Assembly: GCF_016714275.1 (NCBI RefSeq)
Contig: NZ_JADJNP010000002.1
Span: forward strand, 372,001 to 436,000
DNA: 64,000 nt
Reading direction: 5' to 3'
Source: Tessaracoccus sp.
Lineage (GTDB): Bacteria > Actinomycetota > Actinomycetes > Propionibacteriales > Propionibacteriaceae
Shown: in pieces, positions 32,636 through 41,604 of the stretch
Numbering within the stretch: the stretch's first letter is position 1
Layout of the letters: every line of letters begins with the position of its first letter
Made by a program: the position numbers and the translations under genes
Notes under the pieces: model-generated
What the model was told of the DNA's origin: nothing
Seen by the model: the letters and a program-made list of their open reading frames with translations, nothing else
The model's database searches: none

Positions 32636-35386
32636 TCAGTCCTCGGTGAGATCGGCGGCGACGACGCCACGGCGCATGGCGTCTTGCACCTCGCGGCACG
32701 TGCGACGCAGGTCGCCGGGGCCGACGGCAGTGGCCAGCTGTCCCGCGAGGTCGATCACCTGCCGGACCCAGCGGACGAAGTCCCCCGGGGTGAGGCTGGT
32801 GGTGGCGAGCACCTTCGCCAGGTCCTGACCGCTCGCCCACCGCCACGCGGCCTCGGCGAAGCCGATGTCGGGCTCGCGTCCGCGGTCGCGGCCGTGCCTT
32901 CGTTCCACCTGGCCGACCTCGCGCCACACGGCGCGCAGCGCGGACTGAGCGCGCTCGGATGCGGCGTCGGGCATCCGGGGCGGGAGGGCGTCGCGGGTGG
33001 GGCGCGACTCGTACAGCACCGTCGACAGCACCGCCGCCAGTTGTGGCGCGTCGAGGCCTGCGAACACGTCGCGGCGGACACATTCTGCGGCCACCAGGTC
33101 CAGCTCGTTGTAGATGCGCCGCAGCATGCGTCCGGCGTCGGTGAGGTCGTCGCCGTCGAGGTAGTGCAGCTCGCCGAGCACCGCCAGCACGCGGTCGAAC
33201 TGGACCGCGAGCGAGTTGGCGCGCCCTGTGACGTCGCGCTCAACCCGCTCGGCCTCGCGCTCCAGACGGATGATGCGGGCGGCCTCGATGGCGTGGGCCT
33301 CGCGGTCCGGGCAACCGTGGCAGGGGTGCCGCTTGAGCTCGACGCGCAGGTCCGCGATCTCGCGGGCAATGGCATCGTCGGTGGGGATGGCGGTGTCGGG
33401 GATCTCGGGGTCGCGCTCGTCAAGCTTGGCCGACATCGCGGCCAGCAGCGCCCGTCGCGCCCTGCGGTCCCGCAGCGAGAAGTCGCGGGGCACGCGCACG
33501 CGACCGACGGCGACCAGCGGGCCGCGCAGATCGTGCGCCTGGAGCTTGAGGACCGTGTGGTCGCCCGAGATGACCTGCGCCGACGGCTCAGAGCCGCGGC
33601 CGGCGCGCTGTGCCACGCGCAGCACCACGGACCAACCCTGGCGCGCGACGTGCACGATGTCGCCGGGCAGGAGCTGCGCGATCGATTCGGCGACCTGCTC
33701 CGACTGCTCCCGGCGGCGCGCCTTCGACGACGCGGCCTCCAACTGGGAGATCCGGTCGCGCAGCCGCGCATACTCCATGGCGTCGCCGAGGTGGCAGTCG
33801 ACGGCCTCGCGGGCCGAGGCCAGGTCGGTCTGGAGCGAGCGCCCCACACGGGAGGCCTGCACCACGGACTTGTCGGTCTGGAACTGCGCGAAAGACTGGT
33901 TGAGCAGGTCGCGGGCGCGTTCCTTGCCCATGGCGGCCATGAGGTTCACGGCCATGTTGTAGCTGGGCGTGAAGCTGGAGCGCAGCGGGTAAGTGCGGCG
34001 CGAGGCGAGGCCGGCGACGGCGCGCGGGTCCATGCCCGGCTGCCACAGCACGACCGCGTGCCCCTCGACGTCGATCCCACGCCGCCCCGCGCGGCCGGTC
34101 AATTGCGTGTACTCCCCCGCGGTGATGTCGACGTGACCCTCACCGTTGTACTTGACGAGCTTCTCCAACACGACGGTCTTCGCCGGCATGTTGATGCCGA
34201 GCGCGAGCGTCTCGGTCGCGAAGACCAGCTTCAGCGCGCCGGTGGTGAACCCCTCCTCGACAATGGCCTTGAAGGCGGGAAGCTGGCCTGCGTGGTGGGC
34301 GGCGACGCCGGCGGTCAGTGCAGCGCGGAAGCGCTCGTAGTCGAGGGCGCCGAGGTCGGCCTGCGTGAGGTTCGCGACGTGGCGGTCCGCGATCGATCCC
34401 AGCAGCGCGGCCTCAGCGCGGTTCGTAAGCGTGATCCCCGTATCAGCGACCTGGCGGACGGCTGCGTCACACCCGGCGCGGGAGAAGATGAAGTCGATGG
34501 CGGGCAGCAGCTGCGCCCGGTCGAGGACGACGGCGACCTCGCCGCGGCTCGTCGGCCGGGTCGCGAACCTCGGGTTCGCCGCGCCGCCGTACGCGGTCTG
34601 CCTGCCGGGCTTTCCGCGGCCCGAACGGCCGCGGGGGCGGCGCGAGTCGTCGCGGACCCGGCCGGCCTCCTCCTTGCTCACCTTGAGCAGCTCGCGGTTG
34701 ACGCGGGCGGCGCGCTCCGCGGGCAGCTCGCGCGCCGTCGGGGCCACGCCGTCGAACAGGTCCATCAGTTTGCGCCCGACAAGGACGTGCTGGAAAAGCG
34801 GCACCGGCCGCCGCTCGGACACGACGACGGCGAACCCGCCGCGGACCGTTCCCAGCCATTCGCCGAAGTCCTCGACGTTACTCACGGTCGCCGAAAGGGC
34901 CACGATCTGGACGGACTCGGCCAGCCCGAGGATGACCTCCTCCCACACCGCGCCGCGGAACCGGTCGGCCAGGTAATGGACCTCGTCCATGACGACGTAG
35001 CCGAGGTTGCCGAGCGTCGGGGAGCCGGCGTAGATCATGTTGCGCAGCACCTCAGTGGTCATCACGAGGATCTGCGCGTCGCCGTTGACCGACGTGTCGC
35101 CGGTGAGCAGCCCGACGCGGTCGGGCCCGTAGCGGTCGACGAGGTCGTGGTACTTCTGGTTCGACAGCGCCTTGATGGGCGTGGTGTAGAAGCACTTGCG
35201 GGAGTCGGAGACCGCACGGTGCACGGCGTACTCGCCGACGACCGTCTTGCCCGCCCCGGTCGGCGCGGCGACGAGGACGCCGTGCCCCTCGGCGAGTTCG
35301 CGGCACGCCTCGATCTGGTAGTCGTCGAGTTGGTAGGGGTACTGCGAGGCGAACTCGCGCACCTCATCTGGCATGGCCGTGGTCAC
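32636..35386 (-). CDS. helY: Ski2-like DEAD/DEAH-box RNA helicase HelY
   Basis: 916 aa. Q-motif-like YQLDDYQIEACREL, Walker A AAPTGAGKTVVGEYA near residue 45, DEVH box in VVMDEVHYLADR near 135, motif III LSATVSN, motif VI in QLTGRAGRRGID, and a C-terminal DSHCT domain with a zinc-like HPCHGCPDREAH. The insert PRGRSGRGKPGRQ is basic. It sits at the end of the pafB-pafC-tatA-tatC line, as in mycobacteria. A GTG start is chosen because TAGCTT ends 7 nt before it. Likely role: RNA unwinding in turnover. Confidence 0.92.
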   Translation of the reverse strand: MTTAMPDEVREFASQYPYQLDDYQIEACRELAEGHGVLVAAPTGAGKTVVGEYAVHRAVSDSRKCFYTTPIKALSNQKYHDLVDRYGPDRVGLLTGDTSVNGDAQILVMTTEVLRNMIYAGSPTLGNLGYVVMDEVHYLADRFRGAVWEEVILGLAESVQIVALSATVSNVEDFGEWLGTVRGGFAVVVSERRPVPLFQHVLVGRKLMDLFDGVAPTARELPAERAARVNRELLKVSKEEAGRVRDDSRRPRGRSGRGKPGRQTAYGGAANPRFATRPTSRGEVAVVLDRAQLLPAIDFIFSRAGCDAAVRQVADTGITLTNRAEAALLGSIADRHVANLTQADLGALDYERFRAALTAGVAAHHAGQLPAFKAIVEEGFTTGALKLVFATETLALGINMPAKTVVLEKLVKYNGEGHVDITAGEYTQLTGRAGRRGIDVEGHAVVLWQPGMDPRAVAGLASRRTYPLRSSFTPSYNMAVNLMAAMGKERARDLLNQSFAQFQTDKSVVQASRVGRSLQTDLASAREAVDCHLGDAMEYARLRDRISQLEAASSKARRREQSEQVAESIAQLLPGDIVHVARQGWSVVLRVAQRAGRGSEPSAQVISGDHTVLKLQAHDLRGPLVAVGRVRVPRDFSLRDRRARRALLAAMSAKLDERDPEIPDTAIPTDDAIAREIADLRVELKRHPCHGCPDREAHAIEAARIIRLEREAERVERDVTGRANSLAVQFDRVLAVLGELHYLDGDDLTDAGRMLRRIYNELDLVAAECVRRDVFAGLDAPQLAAVLSTVLYESRPTRDALPPRMPDAASERAQSALRAVWREVGQVERRHGRDRGREPDIGFAEAAWRWASGQDLAKVLATTSLTPGDFVRWVRQVIDLAGQLATAVGPGDLRRTCREVQDAMRRGVVAADLTED

Positions 35387-35407
35387 GGCCTCAAAGCTAT
35401 CAGCCGC

Positions 35408-36325
35408 TCACTCGCTGACGACGACGCTCAGGACGCCGGGCACGCACTCGGCAACGGCGGGCACCTCTCCCAGCTCCTCGCCGTCGCCCATCAGGAAGAG
35501 GCCCTCCCCGTCGATCTCGACGCGGCGGGCGCGCAGCAGCTCGACGACGGGGTCCTTGACGAAGGTGCCCGTGTAGACCTGTGGGAGGAGCCGCAGCAGC
35601 TTGCCGCGCGAGGCCTCGTAGATGAGCGTGATGTCCAAGATGCCGTCGGCGGGGTCGGCGTCGGGCGCAATCTTCATGCCGCCGCCGAAGACGCCCATGT
35701 TCGCGACGGCAACCATCATCGCCCTCACCTCGCGCGCCTGCCCGTCCACGACGAGGCGATAGGTCAAGGGCTCGAAGTTCGCCAGCTCGCGCAGCGCGAT
35801 GTAGCCGTAGCTGAGCGGCCCGAAGCGCAGCCGGATGTCGTTGGTGGCGCGGTTGACCCGCGCGTCGTAGCCGCTGGAGACGACGGCGCCCACGTAGTAG
35901 GAGCCGACGTCGTTGGTGAGCCTCGTGAGGTCGAGCCGACGAGTATGTCCCTGCACCAGCGCTTCGACGGCCGCAGAAATCGAGCGCGGGATGCCCGCAC
36001 CGCGCGCGAAGTCGTTGCCGGTGCCTGCGGGGATGACGGCGAGGGTGGCCTCGGTTCCCGCGCAGGCGTTGAGCCCGAGATGGGCCATGCCGTCGCCGCC
36101 CATGACCGCGACGATATCCCGTGGCTGCGCTGCGAGCGCCGCGGCCCGCGTGAGGTCGCGGGCCTGCTCGTAGGAGGTTGAGATGACGACGTGCAGTTCG
36201 GCGTCGGCAAGCCCGTCCTGGAGCCGACGCACGACCTTGGGAAGCACGCGCCCGGCGCGTCCGCCGCCGGAACGCTCGTTGCAGACGACAGTGACGAGCC
36301 GCTGCTTCGCGAGCTCGCTGCTCAC
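35408..36325 (-). CDS. diacylglycerol kinase family lipid kinase
   Basis: 305 aa. DAGK catalytic domain with CNERSGGGRAG near residue 15, the nucleotide loop MGGDGMAHLGLNA near 74 (Met where Thr or Asn is more common) and IPAGTGNDFARGAGIPRS near 98; the C-terminal part is the YegS/DgkB-type beta domain (GGGMKIAPDADPADGILD). It probably phosphorylates diacylglycerol or a related lipid at the membrane. The start GTG overlaps the tatC stop (GTGA), so it belongs to the tat operon. Confidence 0.88.
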   Translation of the reverse strand: MSSELAKQRLVTVVCNERSGGGRAGRVLPKVVRRLQDGLADAELHVVISTSYEQARDLTRAAALAAQPRDIVAVMGGDGMAHLGLNACAGTEATLAVIPAGTGNDFARGAGIPRSISAAVEALVQGHTRRLDLTRLTNDVGSYYVGAVVSSGYDARVNRATNDIRLRFGPLSYGYIALRELANFEPLTYRLVVDGQAREVRAMMVAVANMGVFGGGMKIAPDADPADGILDITLIYEASRGKLLRLLPQVYTGTFVKDPVVELLRARRVEIDGEGLFLMGDGEELGEVPAVAECVPGVLSVVVSE

Positions 36326-37188
36326 TTACCGTCTTCGAGATCGATGGCGAACTCCGCTGCGGTCTCCTCGGAGATGCCCCGCCTCTTGTCCCAGACGCGG
36401 CAGATGATCTCCGCGATCAGGAACATGCATGTGATGGGCACCGCGAGCGCCAGCATGGAGAACGGGTCCGTGGTCGGGGTAGCGACGGCGGAAAGCACCA
36501 CGCTGCCGAAGATGACCATCTTGCGCGCCTTCTTCAACTGGTAGCCACGCACGACGCCCGCCATGTTGAGGCCCACGACGACGACGGGGAGCAGGAAGCT
36601 GAGGCCGAAGACGAGGACCACCTTGATCTCAAGGCTGAGGAAGTTGGCGACGTCGAGGATGTTCGTGATGCCCATGTTCGCGGGTGTGAAACCCAGGAGG
36701 ACCTCGATGCCCTTCGGCCACACGTAGTATCCGAGCGCGCATCCCGCGAAGAACAGCGGCAGCGAGACGGCCACGAAGATCAGCGAGTACTTCTTCTCCT
36801 TGGCAAGCAGGCCCGGGGCGACGAAGGCCCAGACCTGCCACAACCAGATGGGCGCCGCGAAGAAGATGCCGGCTACCAGGCAGAGGATGACGGCGACGGT
36901 GAACGCCTGCGTGACGCCGTTGTTGGCGATGATGAGGTCCGCGTCGAGGTTGTTCTGCAGCGCCTGTCGCGCGCGCGCCCACGGCGCCAGCACGAACTGG
37001 ACGATGTCGTTGTAGAAGAACGCGGAGACGGACGCCCCTAGGATGATCGCCGCGGCGGCCACCGTGACGCGGTAGCGCAGCTCCCGCAGGTGGTCTATCA
37101 GCGACATCGTTCCGTCGGTGCCGCCCTGCGGGGGCCGCAGCCACGCGAACCGGCTCTTCTTCTCCGGCTCAGTGGATGCGGTGGTCAC
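36322..37188 (-). CDS. tatC: Sec-independent protein translocase subunit TatC
   Basis: 288 aa. Cytoplasmic N-terminus with the TatC signature MSLIDHLRELRYRVTVA, then six predicted membrane helices; the helix pair around LLAKEKKYSLIFVAVSLPLFF is conserved. TatC recognises twin-arginine signal peptides. It begins at GTG, 3 nt after tatA, and overlaps the lipid kinase gene downstream. Confidence 0.96.
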   Translation of the reverse strand: MTTASTEPEKKSRFAWLRPPQGGTDGTMSLIDHLRELRYRVTVAAAAIILGASVSAFFYNDIVQFVLAPWARARQALQNNLDADLIIANNGVTQAFTVAVILCLVAGIFFAAPIWLWQVWAFVAPGLLAKEKKYSLIFVAVSLPLFFAGCALGYYVWPKGIEVLLGFTPANMGITNILDVANFLSLEIKVVLVFGLSFLLPVVVVGLNMAGVVRGYQLKKARKMVIFGSVVLSAVATPTTDPFSMLALAVPITCMFLIAEIICRVWDKRRGISEETAAEFAIDLEDGK

Positions 37189-37191
37189 TGC

Positions 37192-37401
37192 TCAGCTCGC
37201 GGGCTTGTCGCGGTCGATCTCCGGCTGCACGATCTCAGCGTCGACGACCTCCGGCTTGTCCTTGTCGGCCGACTTGACCTCTTCCTTGAATTCGCGGATC
37301 GAGCGCCCGACACCCTTGCCGACGCCCGCGAGACGCGAGCCGCCGAACAGCAGCAGCGCGACCACGAGGACGATCGCGAGTTCCCAACCACCAAGAGGCA
37401 T
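37192..37401 (-). CDS. tatA: Sec-independent protein translocase subunit TatA
   Basis: 69 aa. N-terminal membrane helix (GGWELAIVLVVALLLFGGSRL) followed by the amphipathic KGVGRSIREFKEEVK and an acidic tail, the standard TatA plan. The ATG is preferred over a TTG two codons earlier because AAGGGA lies 8 nt before it. It forms an operon with tatC and the lipid kinase gene; no tatB is seen. Confidence 0.93.
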   Translation of the reverse strand: MPLGGWELAIVLVVALLLFGGSRLAGVGKGVGRSIREFKEEVKSADKDKPEVVDAEIVQPEIDRDKPAS

Positions 37402-37450
37402 GGTCAATTCCCTTCATTGTGCGGCTGTCGCCGCAGGTCACATGTGAATA

Positions 37451-37630
37451 CTAGTCCCGGCCGGGAAGCTTCAACTGCTCGACGAGCGCGCGTGCCTCCT
37501 CGGCCCTGCCGAGTGCCACGCCGACCTCGTGCCGCACCGCAGCGGCACGATGCGCGAGTCCGACGCCGTAGACGACGAGCGCCACGAGACCGGCCACCGC
37601 CAGCCCGCCGAAGATCCACACCCAGAGCAC
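37451..37630 (-). CDS. small membrane protein, 59 aa
   Basis: GTG-started frame of 59 codons between pafC and tatA. One membrane helix (VWIFGGLAVAGLVALVVYGV) is followed by a charged amphipathic segment (HRAAAVRHEVGVALGRAEEA) and the tail VEQLKLPGRD. Codon use is typical of the genome. The layout, a helix plus cytoplasmic helix, recalls TatA/TatB-type subunits, and the position next to tatA is suggestive, but the helix lacks the usual Gly hinge and motif. Function unknown. Confidence 0.7.
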   Translation of the reverse strand: MLWVWIFGGLAVAGLVALVVYGVGLAHRAAAVRHEVGVALGRAEEARALVEQLKLPGRD

Positions 37631-37645
37631 GTCGAAAACCCTACC

Positions 37646-38566
37646 TCACGCGTAGGCGCCGAGCGCCTCGCGCGCCATCGCGCGCGCCACCTCGCGGACG
37701 GAGTCGTCGCCGACCTCGACAACGTCCGATCCGAGGCGGAGCACAAGCCGGGCCGCCCAGTCGATCGAGGCGACCGGCAACGTGACCCGCAGCCAGCGGC
37801 CCTCGTCGACCACCTCCAGCGTCGGGTAGTACTCGGCGATCCAGCGCGCGGCAGGGCGCACGACCAGCGTCAACCGGCCGGGAGCGTCCTGGAACCACGC
37901 CGTGGGCGGGTCGTCGCGCTCGTTGAACCTCTCTTCCAGCGGCTCCACCGAGACGATCCTGTCCAGCCGGTAGCTCCGCCAGCGGTCGCGCGTCAGACTC
38001 CACGCGTCGAGATAGGTGTATCCGTCGACCAGCCGCAAGCGCGCAGGTTCAATGAGCGCCGTCGACACTTCAGATCGGTTCGCCGCCTTGTAGTCGAGCC
38101 GGACGACACGGCGCTCGGCAATCGCGACGGTGAGCGCCTCGCGGTGCCCGGGGTCGGTGGGCGTGACCGCGACCGACAGGGGAAGGTCGACGTCGCCGAC
38201 GGCGGCGCGCAGCTTGGCCAGCGCGCTGGCGGCGGCGTCGGATGCGCCGCCCGCCTCGACGACCAGCCCGAGCGCTGCCATGAGGCCCGCCGCCTCCGCC
38301 GGCCGTAGTTGCAGCGGGCGCGCGAGCACGTCGGCGTTGCGGAACTCGATCCTGCCGGATTCGCGCACGTCCTCGAGGTCGACGTCGAACAGGTCGTCGT
38401 ACAGGTAGCCCGGGAGGCCGCAGTACTGCAGGACCTCGAGGTCGGCGAGGATCTGGCGCGCGGTCACGCCGAACGCCGCGGCGACCTCCGCGATCCCGAC
38501 GCCAGGGTTCGCCGACAAGTAGGGCACGAGGCGAAGCAGGCGAGCGAGCTGCGTGTCGGACCTCAT
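37646..38566 (-). CDS. pafC: PafC-type WYL-domain transcription factor
   Basis: 306 aa. HTH (LARLLRLVPYLSANPGVGIAEV) at the N-terminus; the WYL core from about residue 145 contains LDYKAANRSEVSTALIEPAR and, in place of WYL, TYLDAW; a WCX C-terminal domain follows. With PafB it forms the ssDNA-sensing activator of the RecA-independent DNA-damage response. It overlaps pafB by four bases (ATGA). Confidence 0.93.
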   Translation of the reverse strand: MRSDTQLARLLRLVPYLSANPGVGIAEVAAAFGVTARQILADLEVLQYCGLPGYLYDDLFDVDLEDVRESGRIEFRNADVLARPLQLRPAEAAGLMAALGLVVEAGGASDAAASALAKLRAAVGDVDLPLSVAVTPTDPGHREALTVAIAERRVVRLDYKAANRSEVSTALIEPARLRLVDGYTYLDAWSLTRDRWRSYRLDRIVSVEPLEERFNERDDPPTAWFQDAPGRLTLVVRPAARWIAEYYPTLEVVDEGRWLRVTLPVASIDWAARLVLRLGSDVVEVGDDSVREVARAMAREALGAYA

Positions 38567-39489
38567 TCCGCCACCTTCTTCAACCGCGCGATCGCGGAGC
38601 GGCGCAGCTTCGAGGGGCTGAGCAGGATGGCGTCCGGTCCGGCGGCCACGACGGCGTCGACGATGGCCCGCTCGTGCACGCCGCTCACCTCGTGCGCGGC
38701 ATATCCCTCCGGGACGTCCGCGCTCTCGATCGGCCGAGTTGTGAGCTCAAGGGTCGCGCCGTGCCGCAGTGCGACGACGGCGGAGGCGCCGTCGGCCGGT
38801 TCGAGCCGTGCGGCCCGTTCTGCCGCGTCGACGGGCACCTCGTAGGAGCCGGGCCTGCCCACCGTCTCCGCGGGCGCGGTAAAGCGGGAGAGCTTGAAGA
38901 AGCGGTCGTCGGCGCGGTCGAGGTCGTAGCCGAACAGGTACCAGCTGCCCCTGCGCTGGAGCAGCCGCCACGGCTGGACGCGGCGGCTGCTTTCCCCATA
39001 GCCGAAGGTCAGCTGAAGGCGACGCAGGACGGCGTCGTAGACGATGTCGAAGTCCGGCTCACGCACGGCGAGTTGGGGCCGCAGCGCGGGAACCAGCGAG
39101 AGGTCGGGCGCCGCTCCCCCGGCCCGCAGCGCCTCGAACGCCCGCGCGGTGTGCCCCGCGGCGACGGAGTCCTGCCACACCTGGCTGGCGACGCCGAGCA
39201 CCGCAAGCTCCTCGGGCGTGAAGGAGATCTCGGGCAGCTCGAAGTCGGCCCGGTTGACCCGGTAGCCCTCCTCGTCGTCGAACAGCGTGTCGTTGGAACC
39301 GGTCTCGATCCGGACGCCGAGCGCCCGTAGTTCGTCCTTGTCGCGCTCGAACTGCCGCTCGAACGCCGTGTCGCTGCTGTCGCGGTAGTCCTCGATGATC
39401 CCGCGCAGCTCGCGCCGCGTCAGGAACCGCCGGGTGCTGAGCAGCGCGATGAGCAGGTTGACCAACCGCTCCGACTTCCTCGCTGACAT
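38563..39489 (-). CDS. pafB: PafB-type WYL-domain transcription factor
   Basis: 308 aa. HTH opening KSERLVNLLIALLSTRRFLT, WYL core with GSWYLFGYDLDR near residue 195, WCX domain at the C-terminus. Partner of PafC. Start ATG: TAACCT ends 7 nt before it, no Shine-Dalgarno, so probably leaderless; in-frame upstream Met codons read into the divergent gluQ promoter. The Pup ligase gene pafA, which usually precedes pafB, is missing here; gluQ is divergent instead. Confidence 0.93.
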   Translation of the reverse strand: MSARKSERLVNLLIALLSTRRFLTRRELRGIIEDYRDSSDTAFERQFERDKDELRALGVRIETGSNDTLFDDEEGYRVNRADFELPEISFTPEELAVLGVASQVWQDSVAAGHTARAFEALRAGGAAPDLSLVPALRPQLAVREPDFDIVYDAVLRRLQLTFGYGESSRRVQPWRLLQRRGSWYLFGYDLDRADDRFFKLSRFTAPAETVGRPGSYEVPVDAAERAARLEPADGASAVVALRHGATLELTTRPIESADVPEGYAAHEVSGVHERAIVDAVVAAGPDAILLSPSKLRRSAIARLKKVAE

Positions 39490-39514
39490 GGAGAAGAGGT
39501 TAGTGGAGGGCATG

Positions 39515-40393
39515 ATGTGTCGCATGCATGTCGACCGCTACGCGCCGAGTCCGACCTCGGACCTGCACCTGGGCAACCTGCGCACGGCGCTCGCCGGATG
39601 GTTGCTCGCGCGACGGGCGGGTGGGCGCTGGCTGATGCGGGTCGAGGACCTGGACGAGGCGCGGGTGCGGGCGGCCGACGGCGTGGAGGCACGCCAGCTA
39701 GCCGACCTGCTCGCGCTGGGGCTCACCTGGGACGGGGGCATCGTCCGGCAGAGCGAGCGCCTGGACCTGTACCGCGACGCGGTCGCAACGCTCTCGACCT
39801 ACGAGTGCTTCTGCACCCGCCGCGAGCTCGCGGAAGCGGCGTCGGCGCCGCACGACGACTATCGCCCCTATCCCGGCACCTGCCGGCGGCTGACCACCGC
39901 GGAGCGCGAGGAGCGCCGTCGGACGAGGAAGCCCGCGCTGCGGCTCGACTCGGGCGGCGCGAGCTTCACCGTCACGGACGTCCACGCGGGCGAGGTGACA
40001 GGTGCCGTCGACGACTTCGTCCTCGTCCGCGGTGACGGGCAGTTCGCCTACAACCTCGCGGCCGTCGTGGACGACGTCGCCATGGGCGTCACCTTCATCA
40101 CCCGCGGGGCGGACCTGCTGAGCTCGGCGCCGCGCCAGGCCTGGCTCACGCAGCGGCTGGGAGGCACCCCCGCGACGTACGCGCACGTGGGCCTTGTCGT
40201 GAACGCCGACGGCGCCCGGCTCGCCAAGCGGGACGGCGCCGTCGGGCTGGACGCCTTCGCATCCCCTGGGGACGCCTTCGCCGTGCTGAGCGAGAGCTTG
40301 GGCCTTGGGCCGTGCGGGAACACGGAAGAAGCGCTGGCCGCCATGCCTGGCGATCAGCGCTTCTTTCAGGGCTGGGTCTACACCGCTCCTTGA
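39515..40393 (+). CDS. gluQ: glutamyl-Q tRNA(Asp) synthetase
   Basis: 292 aa paralogue of the GltX catalytic domain without an anticodon-binding domain. HIGH-like APSPTSDLHLGNL near residue 10; zinc site CFCTRREL...YPGTCRR; degenerate KMSKS as ARLAKRDGAVG. It attaches glutamate to queuosine at position 34 of tRNA-Asp. GGAGGG precedes a cluster of ATG codons; the one 4 nt after the site is used, and the next, three codons on, is possible. The gene is divergent to pafB and may have been inserted there. Confidence 0.9.
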   Translation: MCRMHVDRYAPSPTSDLHLGNLRTALAGWLLARRAGGRWLMRVEDLDEARVRAADGVEARQLADLLALGLTWDGGIVRQSERLDLYRDAVATLSTYECFCTRRELAEAASAPHDDYRPYPGTCRRLTTAEREERRRTRKPALRLDSGGASFTVTDVHAGEVTGAVDDFVLVRGDGQFAYNLAAVVDDVAMGVTFITRGADLLSSAPRQAWLTQRLGGTPATYAHVGLVVNADGARLAKRDGAVGLDAFASPGDAFAVLSESLGLGPCGNTEEALAAMPGDQRFFQGWVYTAP

Positions 40394-40456
40394 GTCGACG
40401 CACGAGGCGCCGGCCGAGTCGTCGAGTCGAAAGGTCCCGCTCCTCCCGCAGCGTCC

Positions 40457-41449
40457 CTACGCCGCGGGAGCGACGTCGAGGATCTCCACGACGTAGACAA
40501 GGGTCTGGTTCGGGGCCAGCGTCGGCGCGGGGGTCTCGCGACCCTCCGGGTAGGCCTTCGCCGGCGGCACGATGAGCAGCACGCGAGAGCCGACGGTCTT
40601 GCCGACAAGGCCCTCCTGCCAGCCGGCGATCAGCTTGTCCAGCGAGCCCTGCTGCGGCTCCCAGGCGTCCTCGAAGATCTTGCCGTCCGCGTAGGTCCAG
40701 CTGCGGTACTGCACCGCGATCAGGGAGTCCTTCTCGACCTTGTCGCCGGGGCCATGCACGAGGTCCTGCGCGACCAGCTTGGTCGGCGCCTCGACGCCCG
40801 CGGGGATCTCGATCTCCGGCTTGCCGTCCTTCATGGTCACCTTTGGCAGGCCCTTCACCGGCGCGACCTCCTCGCTGGCGGCGTGGATGTCGATTACGAA
40901 GATCAGCGACGTGCCGGGCGCGATGGAGCCGTCGGGCGAACCGTTCGGGTATCCGTCCGCGGGGGTCATGCCGACGAGGACCCGAGACCCGACGGTCTGG
41001 CCCGCGATGGCCTTCTTGAAGCCCGCAACGACGCCCTCCAACTGGAAGGTCACCGGATCCGACCCGAACGAGGACTCGAACACCTCGCCGGTAGTGCCGT
41101 TGACGCCGTGATAGTCGACCGAGACTGTCGCGTCGTCCGCGACGACCGCACCTTCGCCCTTCTTCAGCACCTTCACCTGGGTCGTGGCGATCGCCCAAGG
41201 GGCCTTGACCTCCACCTTCGGCTCCTTGTCGCCGGTCACGGTGATGCCGCTGAGATCCGGAGACGGCGAGACCGACACCGTCGGGCTGGGCGAGGCGCTC
41301 GGGGAGACCGACGGCGAGGAGGTTCCGTAGGCGCCGTCCGGCGAAGAGCTGCCGCCGGGCGTTCCCGAACCACAGGCAGTCAGGGCGATCAGGCCGGCCG
41401 CGGCAGCCCCGAGGGCGAGGCGGCGCAGGAGCGAGGGGGTGTACGTCAC
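40457..41449 (-). CDS. tandem FKBP-type peptidyl-prolyl isomerase lipoprotein
   Basis: 330 aa. Signal peptide with lipobox LTAC (Cys about residue 26), a Ser/Pro/Thr-rich linker (about 27-65), then two FKBP domains: about 95-185 (VSVDYHGVNGTTGEVFESSF, VGSRVLVGMTP) and about 215-325 (IAVQYRSWTYADGKIFEDAW, VGSRVLLIVPP). It probably helps fold exported proteins at the membrane surface. Start GTG: TACTAT ends 7 nt before it and there is no Shine-Dalgarno. In other actinobacteria FKBP genes lie beside pafA and pafB. Confidence 0.9.
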   Translation of the reverse strand: MTYTPSLLRRLALGAAAAGLIALTACGSGTPGGSSSPDGAYGTSSPSVSPSASPSPTVSVSPSPDLSGITVTGDKEPKVEVKAPWAIATTQVKVLKKGEGAVVADDATVSVDYHGVNGTTGEVFESSFGSDPVTFQLEGVVAGFKKAIAGQTVGSRVLVGMTPADGYPNGSPDGSIAPGTSLIFVIDIHAASEEVAPVKGLPKVTMKDGKPEIEIPAGVEAPTKLVAQDLVHGPGDKVEKDSLIAVQYRSWTYADGKIFEDAWEPQQGSLDKLIAGWQEGLVGKTVGSRVLLIVPPAKAYPEGRETPAPTLAPNQTLVYVVEILDVAPAA

Positions 41450-41526
41450 GCCCGAGATAGTATCCCACGCGCCGAAATCGGCCACGACCTCCCCTGCCCA
41501 GCCCTCGGTTCCGCCTCCTCCAGACA

Positions 41527-41586
41527 CAAATCTCTCTAACCGAGCGGCCAGCCCATATAGCACCGGCTCCCGCATAGAGAGATTTG
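41527..41586. repeat. 12-bp inverted repeat between FKBP gene and rluB
   Basis: Perfect arms CAAATCTCTCTA / TAGAGAGATTTG separated by 36 nt. The AT-rich arms stand out from the GC-rich surroundings. It lies between two minus-strand genes at the junction of two conserved gene blocks. A terminator without a T-run or the scar of an insertion are both possible. Confidence 0.5.
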
Positions 41587-41604
41587 CGACCCGCGAGCGT
41601 GGTT

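Noticed and set aside
32684..36181. 1165-aa plus-strand open frame
   Set aside because: Antisense to helY and the lipid kinase, both of which carry all family motifs. Long antisense frames are expected at this GC content.
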